From Bacteroidota bacterium (lineage in GTDB: Bacteria > Bacteroidota > Ignavibacteria > Kryptoniales > JAKASW01): a stretch of DNA of 64,000 bases. The number at the start of each line of letters is the position of its first letter. The stretch's first letter is position 1. This document shows, piece by piece, positions 52,567 through 61,551 of the stretch. The translations under genes and the position numbers were made by a program. The notes under the pieces were generated by a model. The model was not told the DNA's origin, ran no database searches, and worked only from the letters and a program-made list of their open reading frames with translations. The stretch lies in the NCBI GenBank assembly GCA_021812985.1, contig JAKAMG010000004.1, positions 110,848 to 174,847 of the forward strand, written 5' to 3'.

Positions 52567-53190
52567 TCACTCCAATTCTTCTATGTTTTTGATGATCGAC
52601 CGGAAATCTAGCTGGCTTCCACTGTATTCCCCGCGGACCCTTCCCTCCCGATCGATAAGTATGCACTTGTCTGTGTGCGTTATGTAATAGGAAAGCTTTC
52701 CGTCCTTCGAGTACGTCGAATCGTTCGGGAAGTACCTGACGTCGACAGCATACGTGACCGAATCGGTGTTTGCGTCGCTGCCGCTTAGAAAATCCCAGTG
52801 AGCGAAACTTATCCCGCGGATCTCAGCGTATTCCTTCAGAACGGCCGGCGTGTCCCTGTGAGGATCGAACGTCATCGTGACAAACTGCACTCCACTCATC
52901 TTCCGGGATGCCAGCGAGTCCTGCAGATGCTGCATGTTATTTGTCGTCAGCGGACACATGTCAGGACAGTGCGTGTAAATGAAAGACATGACGACAATCT
53001 TCCCCCTGTATGCGGAAGGAAAAGAGACTGCCGAGCTGTCCTGATTGAGGAACGTATAGTTCATGCCCCCCAGATTTGTGAGGACGGGAAGTCTGTTGCA
53101 GCCAATGAAGAAAACGGAGGTTATAAATAGATACGAGAGAGTGCGCATCGGACTGATTGCGTGTCGCGCGCGTGAAAGATTAAGCTCCAT
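52567..53190 (-). CDS. SCO1/SenC-family copper/thiol protein
   Basis: A 207-residue lipoprotein. ATG 53190 has AAAGGAC eight bases upstream; ATG 53148 would give a more compact signal. In both cases the lipobox ends 'VFFIGC'. The thioredoxin-like fold carries the copper-binding C-P-D-M-C in 'YTHCPDMCPL' and the distal His in 'YYITHTDKCILID'. It helps metallate the CuA site of cytochrome c oxidase. It overlaps the uvrC stop by 11 bases and precedes the PCuAC gene. Confidence 0.92.
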   Translation of the reverse strand: MELNLSRARHAISPMRTLSYLFITSVFFIGCNRLPVLTNLGGMNYTFLNQDSSAVSFPSAYRGKIVVMSFIYTHCPDMCPLTTNNMQHLQDSLASRKMSGVQFVTMTFDPHRDTPAVLKEYAEIRGISFAHWDFLSGSDANTDSVTYAVDVRYFPNDSTYSKDGKLSYYITHTDKCILIDREGRVRGEYSGSQLDFRSIIKNIEELE

Positions 53191-55051
53191 CTGTTTTGTC
53201 CTTTGAATAAAATTCCCTTATACTGCGGGCCGACTTCATTCCGACGACAGCGGCAAGCTGTTCAAGGGAAGCGGCTTCGACCCCCTTCGCGGAGCCGAAC
53301 TCGCGGAGGAGCTTCGTAGCCTTCACGGCGCCCACTCCATCTATCTCGGTAAGTTGTGTCGATATGACCCGCTTCTCTCGCAGCGACCTGTGAAAGGTTA
53401 TCGCGAACCTGTGCGCCTCGTCTCTGATATGCTGGAGGAGCTTCAACGCGGAAGATGTACGCGGGAGGAGCACGGACTCGATCTCGCCGGGGAGAAAAAC
53501 CTCCTCCAGCCTTTTGGCAAGTCCGACGATCGGCTGGTTGGGGAGGTTTATGCTTCGAAGCGTTTCCACCGCCGCGGACAGCTGGCCCTTACCTCCGTCG
53601 ACCACGATGAGGTCCGGAAGCTGTCCCCCCTCTTGAATGACTCTGGTATATCTGCGGCCTATCACTTCCTCCATGCTCGCGAAGTCGTCCGGCCCGACGA
53701 CGGTTTTAATCTTGAATTTTCTGTAATCGCTCTTCCTCGGCTTTCCCTCGACGAAGACGACCATGGATGCGACCGGATCGCTCCCCTGTATGTTCGAGTT
53801 GTCAAAACACTCTATTCTCCTCGGAAGGGCCGGCAGACGCAGATCTCGCTGAAGGGCCTGAAGCGTATATGGGACCGTCTCCTTCGATTTCTCCTTCTGG
53901 ATTTTGAGCTCGTCCAGCATGAATTTGGCATTTGCCCTGCACATCCTGATGAGCTTGAGGTCCTCGCCGTCGGCGGGCACGACTATCTTCACATCTCCTC
54001 CGCGCCTGGACTTGAGGAGATTATCTGAAAATTCAATATCGTCCGGCTCCGCCGACAGGAAGATCTCAGGCGGGATGTATTCGGCGTTGATATAATAACG
54101 CTCTATCAACGTGCCGACCATTTCCGACTCCGTCCGCTCAGCGACGTTCGAGAGATAGAAGTGCTGTTTGCCTATCAGCTTTCCGTCGCGGACTTTGAAT
54201 ATAATGCCGCATCCGTCGTCCCCCTCGCTCACCGCCGCGATGATATCACGCTCGATTAGCTCGAAGGAAACCATCTTTTGCTTTTCCGTGTAAACCTTGA
54301 TCGCCTCGAGCTTCTTCTTCGTCTCGCCGGCTTTCTCGAACTCCAGACGCTCGGAATAGATTCTCATCTCATCGACGAGCTGGCCGATTAGGTCGTGCGT
54401 CTTGCCCTGCAGGAGCCGTTCTATCTGCGACACCATCTCGTTGTATTCCTCGAGGGAGACAATGCCCTCGCATGGTCCACCGCACTTCCCGATGTGGTAG
54501 TCAAGGCACACCTTCCATTTCTTTTTCGCGATCCCTTCCTCGGTGAGCGGGAGCCTGCAACTCCTGATCTGGAAGATGTCGCGCACCGATTTCAGAGCGA
54601 AGCGCATCGTCTTTACGTCCGTGTACGGTCCGTAGTAACGCGAGCCGTCCTGCCGCACCCTTCTCGTCACGTAGACCCGCGGGAAGGGTTCGTTCGTAAC
54701 CACTATATAAGGGTAGCTCTTGTCATCGCGCAGGTCAATATTGTAGCGAGGCTTCAGCTTCTTGATGAGAGTGTTCTCGAGTATGAGGGCCTCCATCTCG
54801 GTGTCCGTGACTATCACCTCGAGGTCGGCTATCTTCGTGACCAGGACCTTTGTCTTCGGGTCGTGGTCATGCCCTTTCTGGAAATAGGAGCGAACTCGGT
54901 TACGGAGGATCTTCGCCTTGCCGACGTAGATGATTTTTCCTTCCGCGTTCTTAAACTGATATACTCCCGACAGCCTTGGCAGGTTGTCGAGCTTCTCCCT
55001 GAGACCGAAACCTACTTCCTGAATCTCTATGTCTTCGTACAGGTTAGCCAT
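53180..55051 (-). CDS. uvrC: Excinuclease ABC subunit C
   Basis: A 623-residue protein of normal UvrC length. The GIY-YIG nuclease domain spans about 24-105 ('GVYQFKNAEGKIIYVGKAK'), the UVR helical hairpin about 205-240 ('EEMRIYSERLEFEKAGETKK'-like), the RNase H-like nuclease about 400-540 ('IECFDNSNIQGSDPVASMV', 'LIVVDGGKGQL'), and a helix-hairpin-helix end ('LTEIDGVGAVKATKLLREFG'). It makes the dual incisions in nucleotide excision repair. Confidence 0.96.
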   Translation of the reverse strand: MANLYEDIEIQEVGFGLREKLDNLPRLSGVYQFKNAEGKIIYVGKAKILRNRVRSYFQKGHDHDPKTKVLVTKIADLEVIVTDTEMEALILENTLIKKLKPRYNIDLRDDKSYPYIVVTNEPFPRVYVTRRVRQDGSRYYGPYTDVKTMRFALKSVRDIFQIRSCRLPLTEEGIAKKKWKVCLDYHIGKCGGPCEGIVSLEEYNEMVSQIERLLQGKTHDLIGQLVDEMRIYSERLEFEKAGETKKKLEAIKVYTEKQKMVSFELIERDIIAAVSEGDDGCGIIFKVRDGKLIGKQHFYLSNVAERTESEMVGTLIERYYINAEYIPPEIFLSAEPDDIEFSDNLLKSRRGGDVKIVVPADGEDLKLIRMCRANAKFMLDELKIQKEKSKETVPYTLQALQRDLRLPALPRRIECFDNSNIQGSDPVASMVVFVEGKPRKSDYRKFKIKTVVGPDDFASMEEVIGRRYTRVIQEGGQLPDLIVVDGGKGQLSAAVETLRSINLPNQPIVGLAKRLEEVFLPGEIESVLLPRTSSALKLLQHIRDEAHRFAITFHRSLREKRVISTQLTEIDGVGAVKATKLLREFGSAKGVEAASLEQLAAVVGMKSARSIREFYSKDKTDGA

Positions 55052-55134
55052 TGTAACACAGAACGATTCCGCGGCGATGTCCGGTATCGGCTATCAATAC
55101 TGCCGAATCCGGCTCCGGGTCACGTTCCCCTCGA

Positions 55135-55542
55135 TTATTTCCGCTTCTCACTCAGCTCGACGAGTACTCCGCCGGTCGTCCTCGGATGGATGAAAGCTAT
55201 CAGATGGCCGTCCGCGCCGTGTCGCGGCTCGTCGTCGATCAGCTGGAACCCTGCGTCTTTGAGGCGTCTGAGCTCCGCTCTAATGTCTGCTACTTCGAAG
55301 CAGATGTGATGAATTCCCTCACCCCTCTTGCTTATGAACTTGACGATCGTGGAAGAGGGGTCTGATGGCCCTACAAGTTCAAGCCGCGATTCCCCGACGG
55401 GGAGCATGCCGACTTTCACTTTCTGGTCGGCTACTTCCTCGAAGTGGTCCACCTTGTTCCCTACCAGTGTCTCGAACGCCTTGCTGGCGGCGTCCAGGTC
55501 TTCGACTGCGATTGCTATGTGGCTGATCTTGAGAAAGCTCAT
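55135..55542 (-). CDS. mce: Methylmalonyl-CoA epimerase
   Basis: A 135-residue vicinal-oxygen-chelate protein of the exact length of the family. Metal ligands are visible as His8 ('ISHIAIAVEDL'), the 'EGIHHICFEVADI' His, and the Glu in 'GVLVELSEK'. 'IKFISKRGEGIHHICFEV'-type spacing and 'PRHGADGHLIAFIHP' are diagnostic. It interconverts the R and S forms of methylmalonyl-CoA in propionate metabolism, a B12-linked pathway. Confidence 0.93.
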   Translation of the reverse strand: MSFLKISHIAIAVEDLDAASKAFETLVGNKVDHFEEVADQKVKVGMLPVGESRLELVGPSDPSSTIVKFISKRGEGIHHICFEVADIRAELRRLKDAGFQLIDDEPRHGADGHLIAFIHPRTTGGVLVELSEKRK

Positions 55543-55599
55543 TTTTCCCTCCGAGAAAATTTAGGCGATTTGCGCGCCAAAGTCTATGAACGCCTGACA

Positions 55600-55629
55600 A
55601 GAAAAAGGTCGCCCGTTGAAGGCGACCTT
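55600..55629 (-). terminator. Terminator after ssb
   Basis: On the minus strand AAGGTCGCC (55629-55621) pairs with GGCGACCTT (55613-55605), 9 bp with a 7-base loop, followed by TTTC. It lies about 28 bases after the ssb stop. Confidence 0.85.
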
Positions 55630-55656
55630 GATCCTGGCGGGAAATTTGTGCACCAG

Positions 55657-56079
55657 TTAAAAGGGAAGATCATCCTTCTCTTCTGAGACAGAGGGAGGCG
55701 CGCCGGATTCCTCACGCGCGTTCGAGGCGCCGCCGTCGCCGTCCTGTCGTGAGCCGAGCATCACGAGGTCACTCACCACTATCTCCGTGACATACCGCTT
55801 ATTGCCATCCTTCCCCTCGTAGTCACGGTATTGCAGCCGCCCCTCGATGTAGACTTTTCTTCCCTTCTTGAGATACTCTGCGGCAATCTCCGCGAGTTTT
55901 CCCCACACCACTATATTGTGCCACGAAGTCTTCTCCTGCGGATTGCCTTCCTGGTCTTTCCACTGCTCGCTCGTCGCTAGGCTAAAGTTGACAACCGCCG
56001 CCCCGCTTGGCGCGTACCTAAGCTCAGGGTCTTTTCCGAGGTTGCCAATCAGCATGACTTTGTTTAAACTACGAGCCAT
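55657..56079 (-). CDS. ssb: Single-stranded DNA-binding protein
   Basis: A 140-residue SSB. The OB fold covers residues 1-105 ('[18 protein letters not shown]', '[20 protein letters not shown]', '[16 protein letters not shown]'). A flexible linker follows, and the C-terminal tip is D-D-L-P-F, the docking site for replication and repair partners. A good SD (AGAAGGAG) precedes the ATG. It protects single-stranded DNA during replication and repair. Confidence 0.96.
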   Translation of the reverse strand: MARSLNKVMLIGNLGKDPELRYAPSGAAVVNFSLATSEQWKDQEGNPQEKTSWHNIVVWGKLAEIAAEYLKKGRKVYIEGRLQYRDYEGKDGNKRYVTEIVVSDLVMLGSRQDGDGGASNAREESGAPPSVSEEKDDLPF

Positions 56080-56230
56080 TAATTCTCCTTCTCTGTTTAA
56101 AATTCTGAACGACTAAAAATAACAGCGACCCGAGTTTTTAACAATCCGTCCCGATCGATTGAAAATGCCGACCGTGGAACGTACTGAGAACTAGGGTTTG
56201 ACTTGCGCGATTGGTTAAGGGGAAACTCAG

Positions 56231-56269
56231 GACGGAAGAGAGGAAGGTTTGGAGGTCACCTCTTCCGTC
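56231..56269 (-). terminator. Hairpin after the DUF3276 gene
   Basis: A 10-bp perfect inverted repeat, GACGGAAGAG (56231-56240) and CTCTTCCGTC (56260-56269), lies 20 bases after the stop. There is no T run on either side, so it may act as a processing or weak termination site. Confidence 0.45.
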
Positions 56270-56288
56270 GTCACACAAATAGTCCTAC

Positions 56289-56516
56289 TCAGAGAGTGAC
56301 TCCGAGGTCCGGCGCCACTTTTTTCAAGGCGTCAACGACCGCCTGCAAATCATCCTTGAAGATCATGATCCTCTGACGGTCGAACTTGCCTTCCTTGTTC
56401 TTCTTGCTCTCCGTAAAGATCAGATACTTCGATCCGGTTTTCGATTCCTTGATATCAAGGAAATAGGTCCGTTGCCACGCCTGAATCTTGACGGGTTCCG
56501 CGTTTGCGTTCTCCAT
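56289..56516 (-). CDS. DUF3276 / PUR-like nucleic-acid-binding protein
   Basis: A 75-residue protein. 'RTYFLDIKESKTGSKYLIFT', 'ESKK' and 'IMIFKDDLQAVVDALKK' give the beta-beta-beta-alpha repeat of the PUR/DUF3276 family common in Bacteroidota, which binds DNA and RNA. It is single-copy here and flanked by ssb and an envelope gene. A regulatory or RNA-binding role is expected from the family; the target is unknown. Confidence 0.85.
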   Translation of the reverse strand: MENANAEPVKIQAWQRTYFLDIKESKTGSKYLIFTESKKNKEGKFDRQRIMIFKDDLQAVVDALKKVAPDLGVTL

Positions 56517-56711
56517 CTTGACCTCCTCTCTTGTTTTCGTTTGAAAATGGCCTCAAACGTAAGAGATTTCGCGTTCTTCGATAACGTGAAATGGCTCTCG
56601 AACCACGACCAACCAGGCCCTCTAACGCCGGCAAATTAGTCGCCCGAATTTTAAAAGTCAATTCGAGCAAATGGGTCTAGACGGAAAAGGGCTAACGGGG
56701 ACTTCCGGCTG

Positions 56712-56745
56712 AAAAAGGAAAGCCCCGCCGAACCGTCGACGGGGC
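56712..56745 (-). terminator. Terminator after the polysaccharide export gene
   Basis: On the minus strand GCCCCGTC pairs with GGCGGGGC (56738-56745 with 56722-56729; 8 bp including one G-U), followed by TTTCCTTTTT. It lies 26 bases after the stop. Confidence 0.85.
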
Positions 56746-56770
56746 CGTTGAAAGACAGGTGTGGCGAACG

Positions 56771-58486
56771 CTACTTGCCCTGCGTGGTCCTGATTACGAG
56801 GAGGACCGTAGTGGCTATGGAAGCCACCGCTCCAACCGTGGCGACGATGTCCTTGAACAGATTCCAGTTGTACAGCTGAGGCTTGATAGTAACCTTCGGG
56901 ACGAAGACGAAATCGCCCGGCTCGATCGTGGCCGTGCCATCTTCATACCACTGCAGTGTGCCACCTTTTATGATCTTCACCTTTCCAGATTCCGCGAATC
57001 CGGTGTACCCCCCGGCGGCCTTCACGTAGTCTTCGTAATTCCAGCCGGCGTGGTAATTGACAAAACCCGGATCCTTGACCTGACCGAAGATGTAGACGGA
57101 ATACTGGTTTCGCGCGACGTAGATACTGTCCCCGCTCCTCAACGTGCAGTCATACCTCTCGTCTTTGTCGACGAAGAGCTTGACGAAGTTCGCAGACACC
57201 TGCTCGCGATTGAGACGCATCATGAGCTCATCAGCCACATATGGGACCTGTTCCGTCGACACTCCGCCCGCCTTGTAAAGGTATGACAGCGTATCGTACA
57301 GTACCGCCTCGGGGGAGATGCGCCCCGGCTTGGATCTGAGGATCACCGAATTCGCGAGCGATGCCCACTTTGTGAAGCCGCCCGCCAGATCGATGACTGT
57401 TGAAAGCTTCGTCGAGTCGCGCGAGATCGGATAAATTCCGGGCGACTCCACTTCTCCGGTCACCCATACGAAGTAGTTGTTTATCCTTGATCTGTCGGTC
57501 GGAACTATCACGCGCGAGTTCACCGAGAGGGGCTGGTCGAGAACGGTGGAGTCGTTCAGATTGATTATCGTGCTCTCGTAGTGTTTCCCGTTCCATGAAA
57601 GTATCCGGACATGTGATGTATCGGCGAGCCCGGTAAGTCCGGCGCAGAGTTCGAGCAGATCGTTGATTTTGTCGCCTGGCACGTACTCGTAGTTCCCCGG
57701 CATCTTGACAGCGCCGGAGATACTTATGCTTCCAGCGGCAAAGTTTTCTTTAGGGATGATAATCGCATCACCCTCCCTGAGGTGCGGATCGTCAGACAGG
57801 TTACCCGTCATGTAAAACTTCAGGAGGTCGACGTTCTGCACTGTGCCATCCCGATGGATCAGCTCTACCCTCCTCAAAGAAAAATTAGGATACACGTGGG
57901 ATGTGTCCATGTTGTCCAGCGGAAGATTCGCGAGAGTAAACGCCCGGTCCACGCGGTCGAACGAGGTGACGACGTACCTGCCAGGCCTTCTGACCACGCC
58001 CGTAACCATGACGTAGAACGACCTGGGATATATCAAGGTGAATGTTATCGAAGAGTTCCTGAACTGGCTGCTCAGATCCTTTCTCGCATACGCCTTAGCG
58101 GCGGCGAGGGTCATACCCCCGACATTCAGGACTCCAAATGACGGTACGATGACGGAGCCTTCGGGATTAACGCTGAGGTTGTATGAGATGGGAGTCGCTC
58201 CCCAGATCCCGATGTTGACAATGTCGCCAGGCCCGAGCACGTAGCTCGTTGAGTCTACCCTCCTGTCGTAAGGGGGCGGCTGGACCAGCATCCCCTGTGC
58301 CTGAAGGTTCTTGAAAAAGTCCGCACTCGTCGTGAACATGCTGTTTGTGAGCGAAGGCATTTGCATCGATTGTGCAGACTGATTCTGCCCGGAGAGTCCC
58401 TGCTGTTGCTGTTGTGAGAGAAACTGCGCGGAGGATATTCCGGTGCAGGCACAGTAAGCGAACACGAACGCGAGAAGTCTTTTCAT
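56771..58486 (-). CDS. Wza-like polysaccharide export protein with SLBB repeats
   Basis: ATG 58486 gives 571 residues with a signal peptide ('MKRLLAFVFAYCACTG'); a longer frame upstream is not supported. A Gln-rich linker precedes the polysaccharide-export domain ('YVLGPGDIVNIGIWG', then 'GSVIVPSFGVLNVGGMTLA'). It is followed by several SLBB repeats ('SGAVKMPGNYEYVPGDKIND', 'VTGEVESPGIYPI', 'FGQVKDPGFVNYHAGWNYED'). A C-terminal TM helix near 545-565 is present. It forms the outer-membrane-side channel for capsule or exopolysaccharide export; no partner Wzc or Wzx genes are in the window. Confidence 0.9.
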   Translation of the reverse strand: MKRLLAFVFAYCACTGISSAQFLSQQQQQGLSGQNQSAQSMQMPSLTNSMFTTSADFFKNLQAQGMLVQPPPYDRRVDSTSYVLGPGDIVNIGIWGATPISYNLSVNPEGSVIVPSFGVLNVGGMTLAAAKAYARKDLSSQFRNSSITFTLIYPRSFYVMVTGVVRRPGRYVVTSFDRVDRAFTLANLPLDNMDTSHVYPNFSLRRVELIHRDGTVQNVDLLKFYMTGNLSDDPHLREGDAIIIPKENFAAGSISISGAVKMPGNYEYVPGDKINDLLELCAGLTGLADTSHVRILSWNGKHYESTIINLNDSTVLDQPLSVNSRVIVPTDRSRINNYFVWVTGEVESPGIYPISRDSTKLSTVIDLAGGFTKWASLANSVILRSKPGRISPEAVLYDTLSYLYKAGGVSTEQVPYVADELMMRLNREQVSANFVKLFVDKDERYDCTLRSGDSIYVARNQYSVYIFGQVKDPGFVNYHAGWNYEDYVKAAGGYTGFAESGKVKIIKGGTLQWYEDGTATIEPGDFVFVPKVTIKPQLYNWNLFKDIVATVGAVASIATTVLLVIRTTQGK

Positions 58487-58625
58487 ATATTCCGATATTT
58501 TTGAACGTTGAGGTTTAGTAATAGTAACAAACAAATGTCGTTTACTCAAGGTATTTTGAGCCCGGATTCAGGTTTAGGTTGCATTCCTAATCCGCTATAT
58601 TGGGCCGAAGATTGGAGGATTATAT

Positions 58626-58970
58626 ATGTTTGAGCACAAGAAAGAGCCGCTCCTACCGCGCCGCAAATACGTGAGAAGAGTAGCCAGACACGGCCTGTTC
58701 GCCTTCGTGATTATCGGAGTCTCGCTCGGGATAGGTATAGAAGGCTACCACGTGCTGGAAGGATTGAGCTGGATAGATTCCACGGTCAATGCGGCCATGA
58801 TACTTGGCGGAATGGGGCCGGTGAACACGCTGCACACCACCGCCGGGAAACTGTTCGCCTCGTTCTACGCGCTCTTCTCGGGAATCGTTTTCCTCGTAGC
58901 TGTCGGCGTCCTTCTCGCGCCCGCATTTCACAGATTCCTACATAAATTTCATATGGAATCGGGCAGATAA
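58626..58970 (+). CDS. Small two-TM membrane protein resembling a pore-loop channel
   Basis: A 114-residue protein after GGAGGATTATAT. A basic N-terminus is followed by TM1 (~22-42, 'LFAFVIIGVSLGIGIEGYH'), a short loop 'WIDSTVNAAMILGGMGPVNT', then 'TTAGKLFASFYALFSGIVFL' leading into TM2. The order TM, pore-helix-like segment, Thr-rich turn, and 'T.AGKLFA.FYALF.G' helix is that of two-TM ion channels, but the T-V-G-Y-G filter is replaced by G-G-M-G-P. It may be a degenerate or novel channel subunit. It stands alone on the plus strand. Confidence 0.6.
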   Translation: MFEHKKEPLLPRRKYVRRVARHGLFAFVIIGVSLGIGIEGYHVLEGLSWIDSTVNAAMILGGMGPVNTLHTTAGKLFASFYALFSGIVFLVAVGVLLAPAFHRFLHKFHMESGR

Positions 58971-59066
58971 TCCCCTCGCGTTCGCAGATTCTATGGATGC
59001 GTCTTTTTATTTATATTTGACTAAAGAAGAAATATTGAAGACGATGCACGAAGGAGATAAAGAGAA

Positions 59067-60749
59067 ATGAAGAGCGGTCTCAACAAATACAGTTCACAGT
59101 TGACTCAAAAGACTTCGCAGGTTGCTTCGCGCGCGATGCTCTACGGAGTCGGTCTGAAAGACCCGGACATGGCCAAGCCGCAGGTCGGCATAGCAAGCAT
59201 GGGATGGGAGGGCAACACCTGCAACATGCACCTGAACGATCTCGCCAGGATCGTCAAGCAGGGAGTCCAGGAAGCCGGTATGGTCGGTTTGATCTTCCAC
59301 ACCATTGGCGTCAGCGACGGGATGGCGATGGGAACGGAGGGAATGAAGTCCTCACTCCCTTCGAGGGAAATCATCGCGGACTCTATCGAGGCGGTTATGC
59401 GGGCACAGTGGTACGACGCCAACATATCACTCCCCGGCTGCGACAAGAACATGCCAGGTTCAGTGATAGCGATGGGAAGGGTAAACCGCCCGAGCCTTAT
59501 GATATACGGAGGGACGATCAGGGCCGGACACCTCGGCGAACGAAAGCTCGATATTGTCTCGGTGTTCGAATCGTACGGAGAATTTATAGCGGGTAACCTG
59601 AAAGAGTCTGAGATGAACGAGGTTGTGAAGCACGCCTGCCCCGGGCCCGGCGCGTGCGGCGGAATGTATACCGCCAACACAATGGCCACAGCGATCGAGA
59701 CGCTCGGGATGTCGCTCCCCTACAGCTCTTCCCTTCCGGCTGACAGCGACGCGAAGAAGAAGGAAAGCCTTGCCGCCGGAAAGGCAGTGCTCAACCTGCT
59801 CGAGAAGGATCTCAAGCCCCGTGACATCATGACCAGGAAGTCTTTTATCAACGCCATAACCATGGTCACGGCTCTTGGCGGTTCCACGAACGCAGTTCTC
59901 CACCTGATCGCAATCGCGAAATCGGTGGGCGTGAAACTCACGATCGACGATTTCCAGGAGGTCAGCGACCGCGTGCCCTATATCGCTGAGCTGAAACCGA
60001 GCGGAAAATTCGTCATGGAAGATGTCAACGACATAGGCGGCATCCCCGCCGTTCAGAAACTCCTCCTCAGGGAAGGCCTACTTGACGGGAACTGCATGAC
60101 TGTCACCGGCAGGACTCTCGGCGAGAATATCGAAAAGGTGGCTGACCTTGCCTCAGGACAGAAGATTATTCACCCCTTGTCTGAGCCCATAAAGAAGACG
60201 GGACATCTCCAGATTCTCTACGGCAACCTGGCAAGGGAAGGCGCCGTGGCAAAGATTACCGGCAAGGAGGGATTGCGCTTCTCCGGTCCGGCAAAGGTCT
60301 TCGATTCGGAAGAGGAGACGCTTAAAGCACTCGAGCAGAAGAAAGTCGAGGCGGGTGACGTTGTCGTCATCAGGTACGAGGGTCCAAAGGGAGGACCCGG
60401 CATGCGGGAAATGCTGACCATCACATCGGCAATTATGGGCGCGGGGCTCGGCAAGAGCGTCGCCCTTATCACGGACGGGAGGTTCTCGGGCGGCACCCAC
60501 GGATTCGTCGTCGGGCACATAACTCCGGAGGCACAGGCCGGCGGAGTCATCGCGGTGGTACATGACGGCGACAGGATTACGATTGATGCCGAGAAAAACT
60601 CCATCGTACTCGAGGTCCCGGACGCGGAGATAGAAAAGAGACTGAAGGCATGGAAAGAACCTCCCTACAGGGTGAAGAGCGGTATGCTGTACAAGTACAT
60701 CAAGAACGTCTCCTCCGCTTCAGAGGGATGCGTGACGGACGAAATCTGA
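59067..60749 (+). CDS. ilvD: Dihydroxy-acid dehydratase
   Basis: A 560-residue enzyme of normal length after AAGGAGA. The iron-sulfur cysteines are Cys52, Cys125 ('CDKNMPGS') and Cys197 ('[16 protein letters not shown]'). C-terminal '[20 protein letters not shown]' and 'SPEA'-like 'ITPEAQAGG' are diagnostic. It converts dihydroxy acids to 2-keto acids in valine, leucine and isoleucine synthesis. No other ilv gene is nearby. It ends with a clear terminator. Confidence 0.97.
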   Translation: MKSGLNKYSSQLTQKTSQVASRAMLYGVGLKDPDMAKPQVGIASMGWEGNTCNMHLNDLARIVKQGVQEAGMVGLIFHTIGVSDGMAMGTEGMKSSLPSREIIADSIEAVMRAQWYDANISLPGCDKNMPGSVIAMGRVNRPSLMIYGGTIRAGHLGERKLDIVSVFESYGEFIAGNLKESEMNEVVKHACPGPGACGGMYTANTMATAIETLGMSLPYSSSLPADSDAKKKESLAAGKAVLNLLEKDLKPRDIMTRKSFINAITMVTALGGSTNAVLHLIAIAKSVGVKLTIDDFQEVSDRVPYIAELKPSGKFVMEDVNDIGGIPAVQKLLLREGLLDGNCMTVTGRTLGENIEKVADLASGQKIIHPLSEPIKKTGHLQILYGNLAREGAVAKITGKEGLRFSGPAKVFDSEEETLKALEQKKVEAGDVVVIRYEGPKGGPGMREMLTITSAIMGAGLGKSVALITDGRFSGGTHGFVVGHITPEAQAGGVIAVVHDGDRITIDAEKNSIVLEVPDAEIEKRLKAWKEPPYRVKSGMLYKYIKNVSSASEGCVTDEI

Positions 60750-60777
60750 GACGCATTACAACATCGTTCCTGCGTAG

Positions 60778-60802
60778 GCCCGGACACACTCCGGGCTTTT
60801 TT
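60778..60802 (+). terminator. Terminator after ilvD
   Basis: GCCCGGA (60778-60784) pairs with TCCGGGC (60790-60796) around a 5-base loop and is followed by TTTTTTG. Confidence 0.92.
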
Positions 60803-60896
60803 GTTTGAGTTCCAGACTCCCCCTTCCCTTCAGATAGTGCCGTGGATTTTCCGCTTCCCCACTCGTTATATTTCGGTAAATTTCGGAGGTATCGCC

Positions 60897-61349
60897 ATGG
60901 AACTAAGTCAATTCCTTCATGAGCGCATGAACGAGATTCTTACCGAGGCGGAGAGCGCGCTCTCGAGGGCACATCTCGAACATTATGAGAGGGCGGGCGA
61001 AGAACATACTCGTCAACGGCTCAGGGCTCTTTACGTCCTTGCGGTGAGAGCCATCTCTGAGAGAAACCTCGGGCCGATGCTGTCCCATGCCGAGAGCGTC
61101 GCCCGCGAAAGATATGAATCGGGATTCGACCTCTACGAAGTGCAGACAGCCTTCAACGTGCTCGAGGAGGCGACATGGAGACTTGTCATGAAGAGCCTTC
61201 CCCCTGCAGAATACGGTGAGGCTATCGGGCTTATAAGCACGGTTCTCGGCGCCGGGAAGGATATGCTCTGCCGGACTTACGTCACGCTCGCGAGCAAGTC
61301 GAAAGCTCCCGCGCTCGACCTACGCTCGCTGTTCGCCGGCACATACTAA
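60897..61349 (+). CDS. RsbRD_N-like four-helix sensory domain protein
   Basis: CGGAGGT places the start at ATG 60897 (150 residues). An upstream open extension crosses the ilvD terminator and is rejected. The all-helical pattern ('LSQFLHERMNEILTEAESAL', 'RYESGFDLYEVQTAFNVLEE') resembles the N-terminal domain of RsbRD-type stress-response co-antagonists, here as a free domain. No kinase or STAS domain is attached. Cytosolic, possibly a partner for a signalling protein encoded elsewhere. Confidence 0.6.
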   Translation: MELSQFLHERMNEILTEAESALSRAHLEHYERAGEEHTRQRLRALYVLAVRAISERNLGPMLSHAESVARERYESGFDLYEVQTAFNVLEEATWRLVMKSLPPAEYGEAIGLISTVLGAGKDMLCRTYVTLASKSKAPALDLRSLFAGTY

Positions 61350-61551
61350 AAACGCGGGTACTGCGAGGTTCTTGAACAGCTCAACCTTCTGAATGGAATT
61401 GCTCCCCGTGCGGCTGCCTTGGAGAAGCCGTGCGACCCCGCGACCGGAGTGAGCGAATGCGTCACTCGGCAAGGACCACACTTCACCGGATCGGTAAACT
61501 AAATGTGACCTGAGATTGTTACGATAGTGGCAAAAACAAGGAAAGCCACAA
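61350..61551. other. Gene-free gap with short inverted repeats
   Basis: Between the RsbRD_N-like gene and the NDH-2 gene are several short stems: AGGTT/AACCT near 61369-61390, a G+C-rich GTGCGGCT/AGCCGTGC pair near 61408-61431, and GAGTGA/TCACTC near 61446-61467. No gene or T-tract terminator is seen. Confidence 0.4.

Noticed and set aside
54395..55309. A 304-codon open frame antisense to uvrC and the epimerase gene
   Set aside because: It spans two genes and their gap, with no SD and no motifs.
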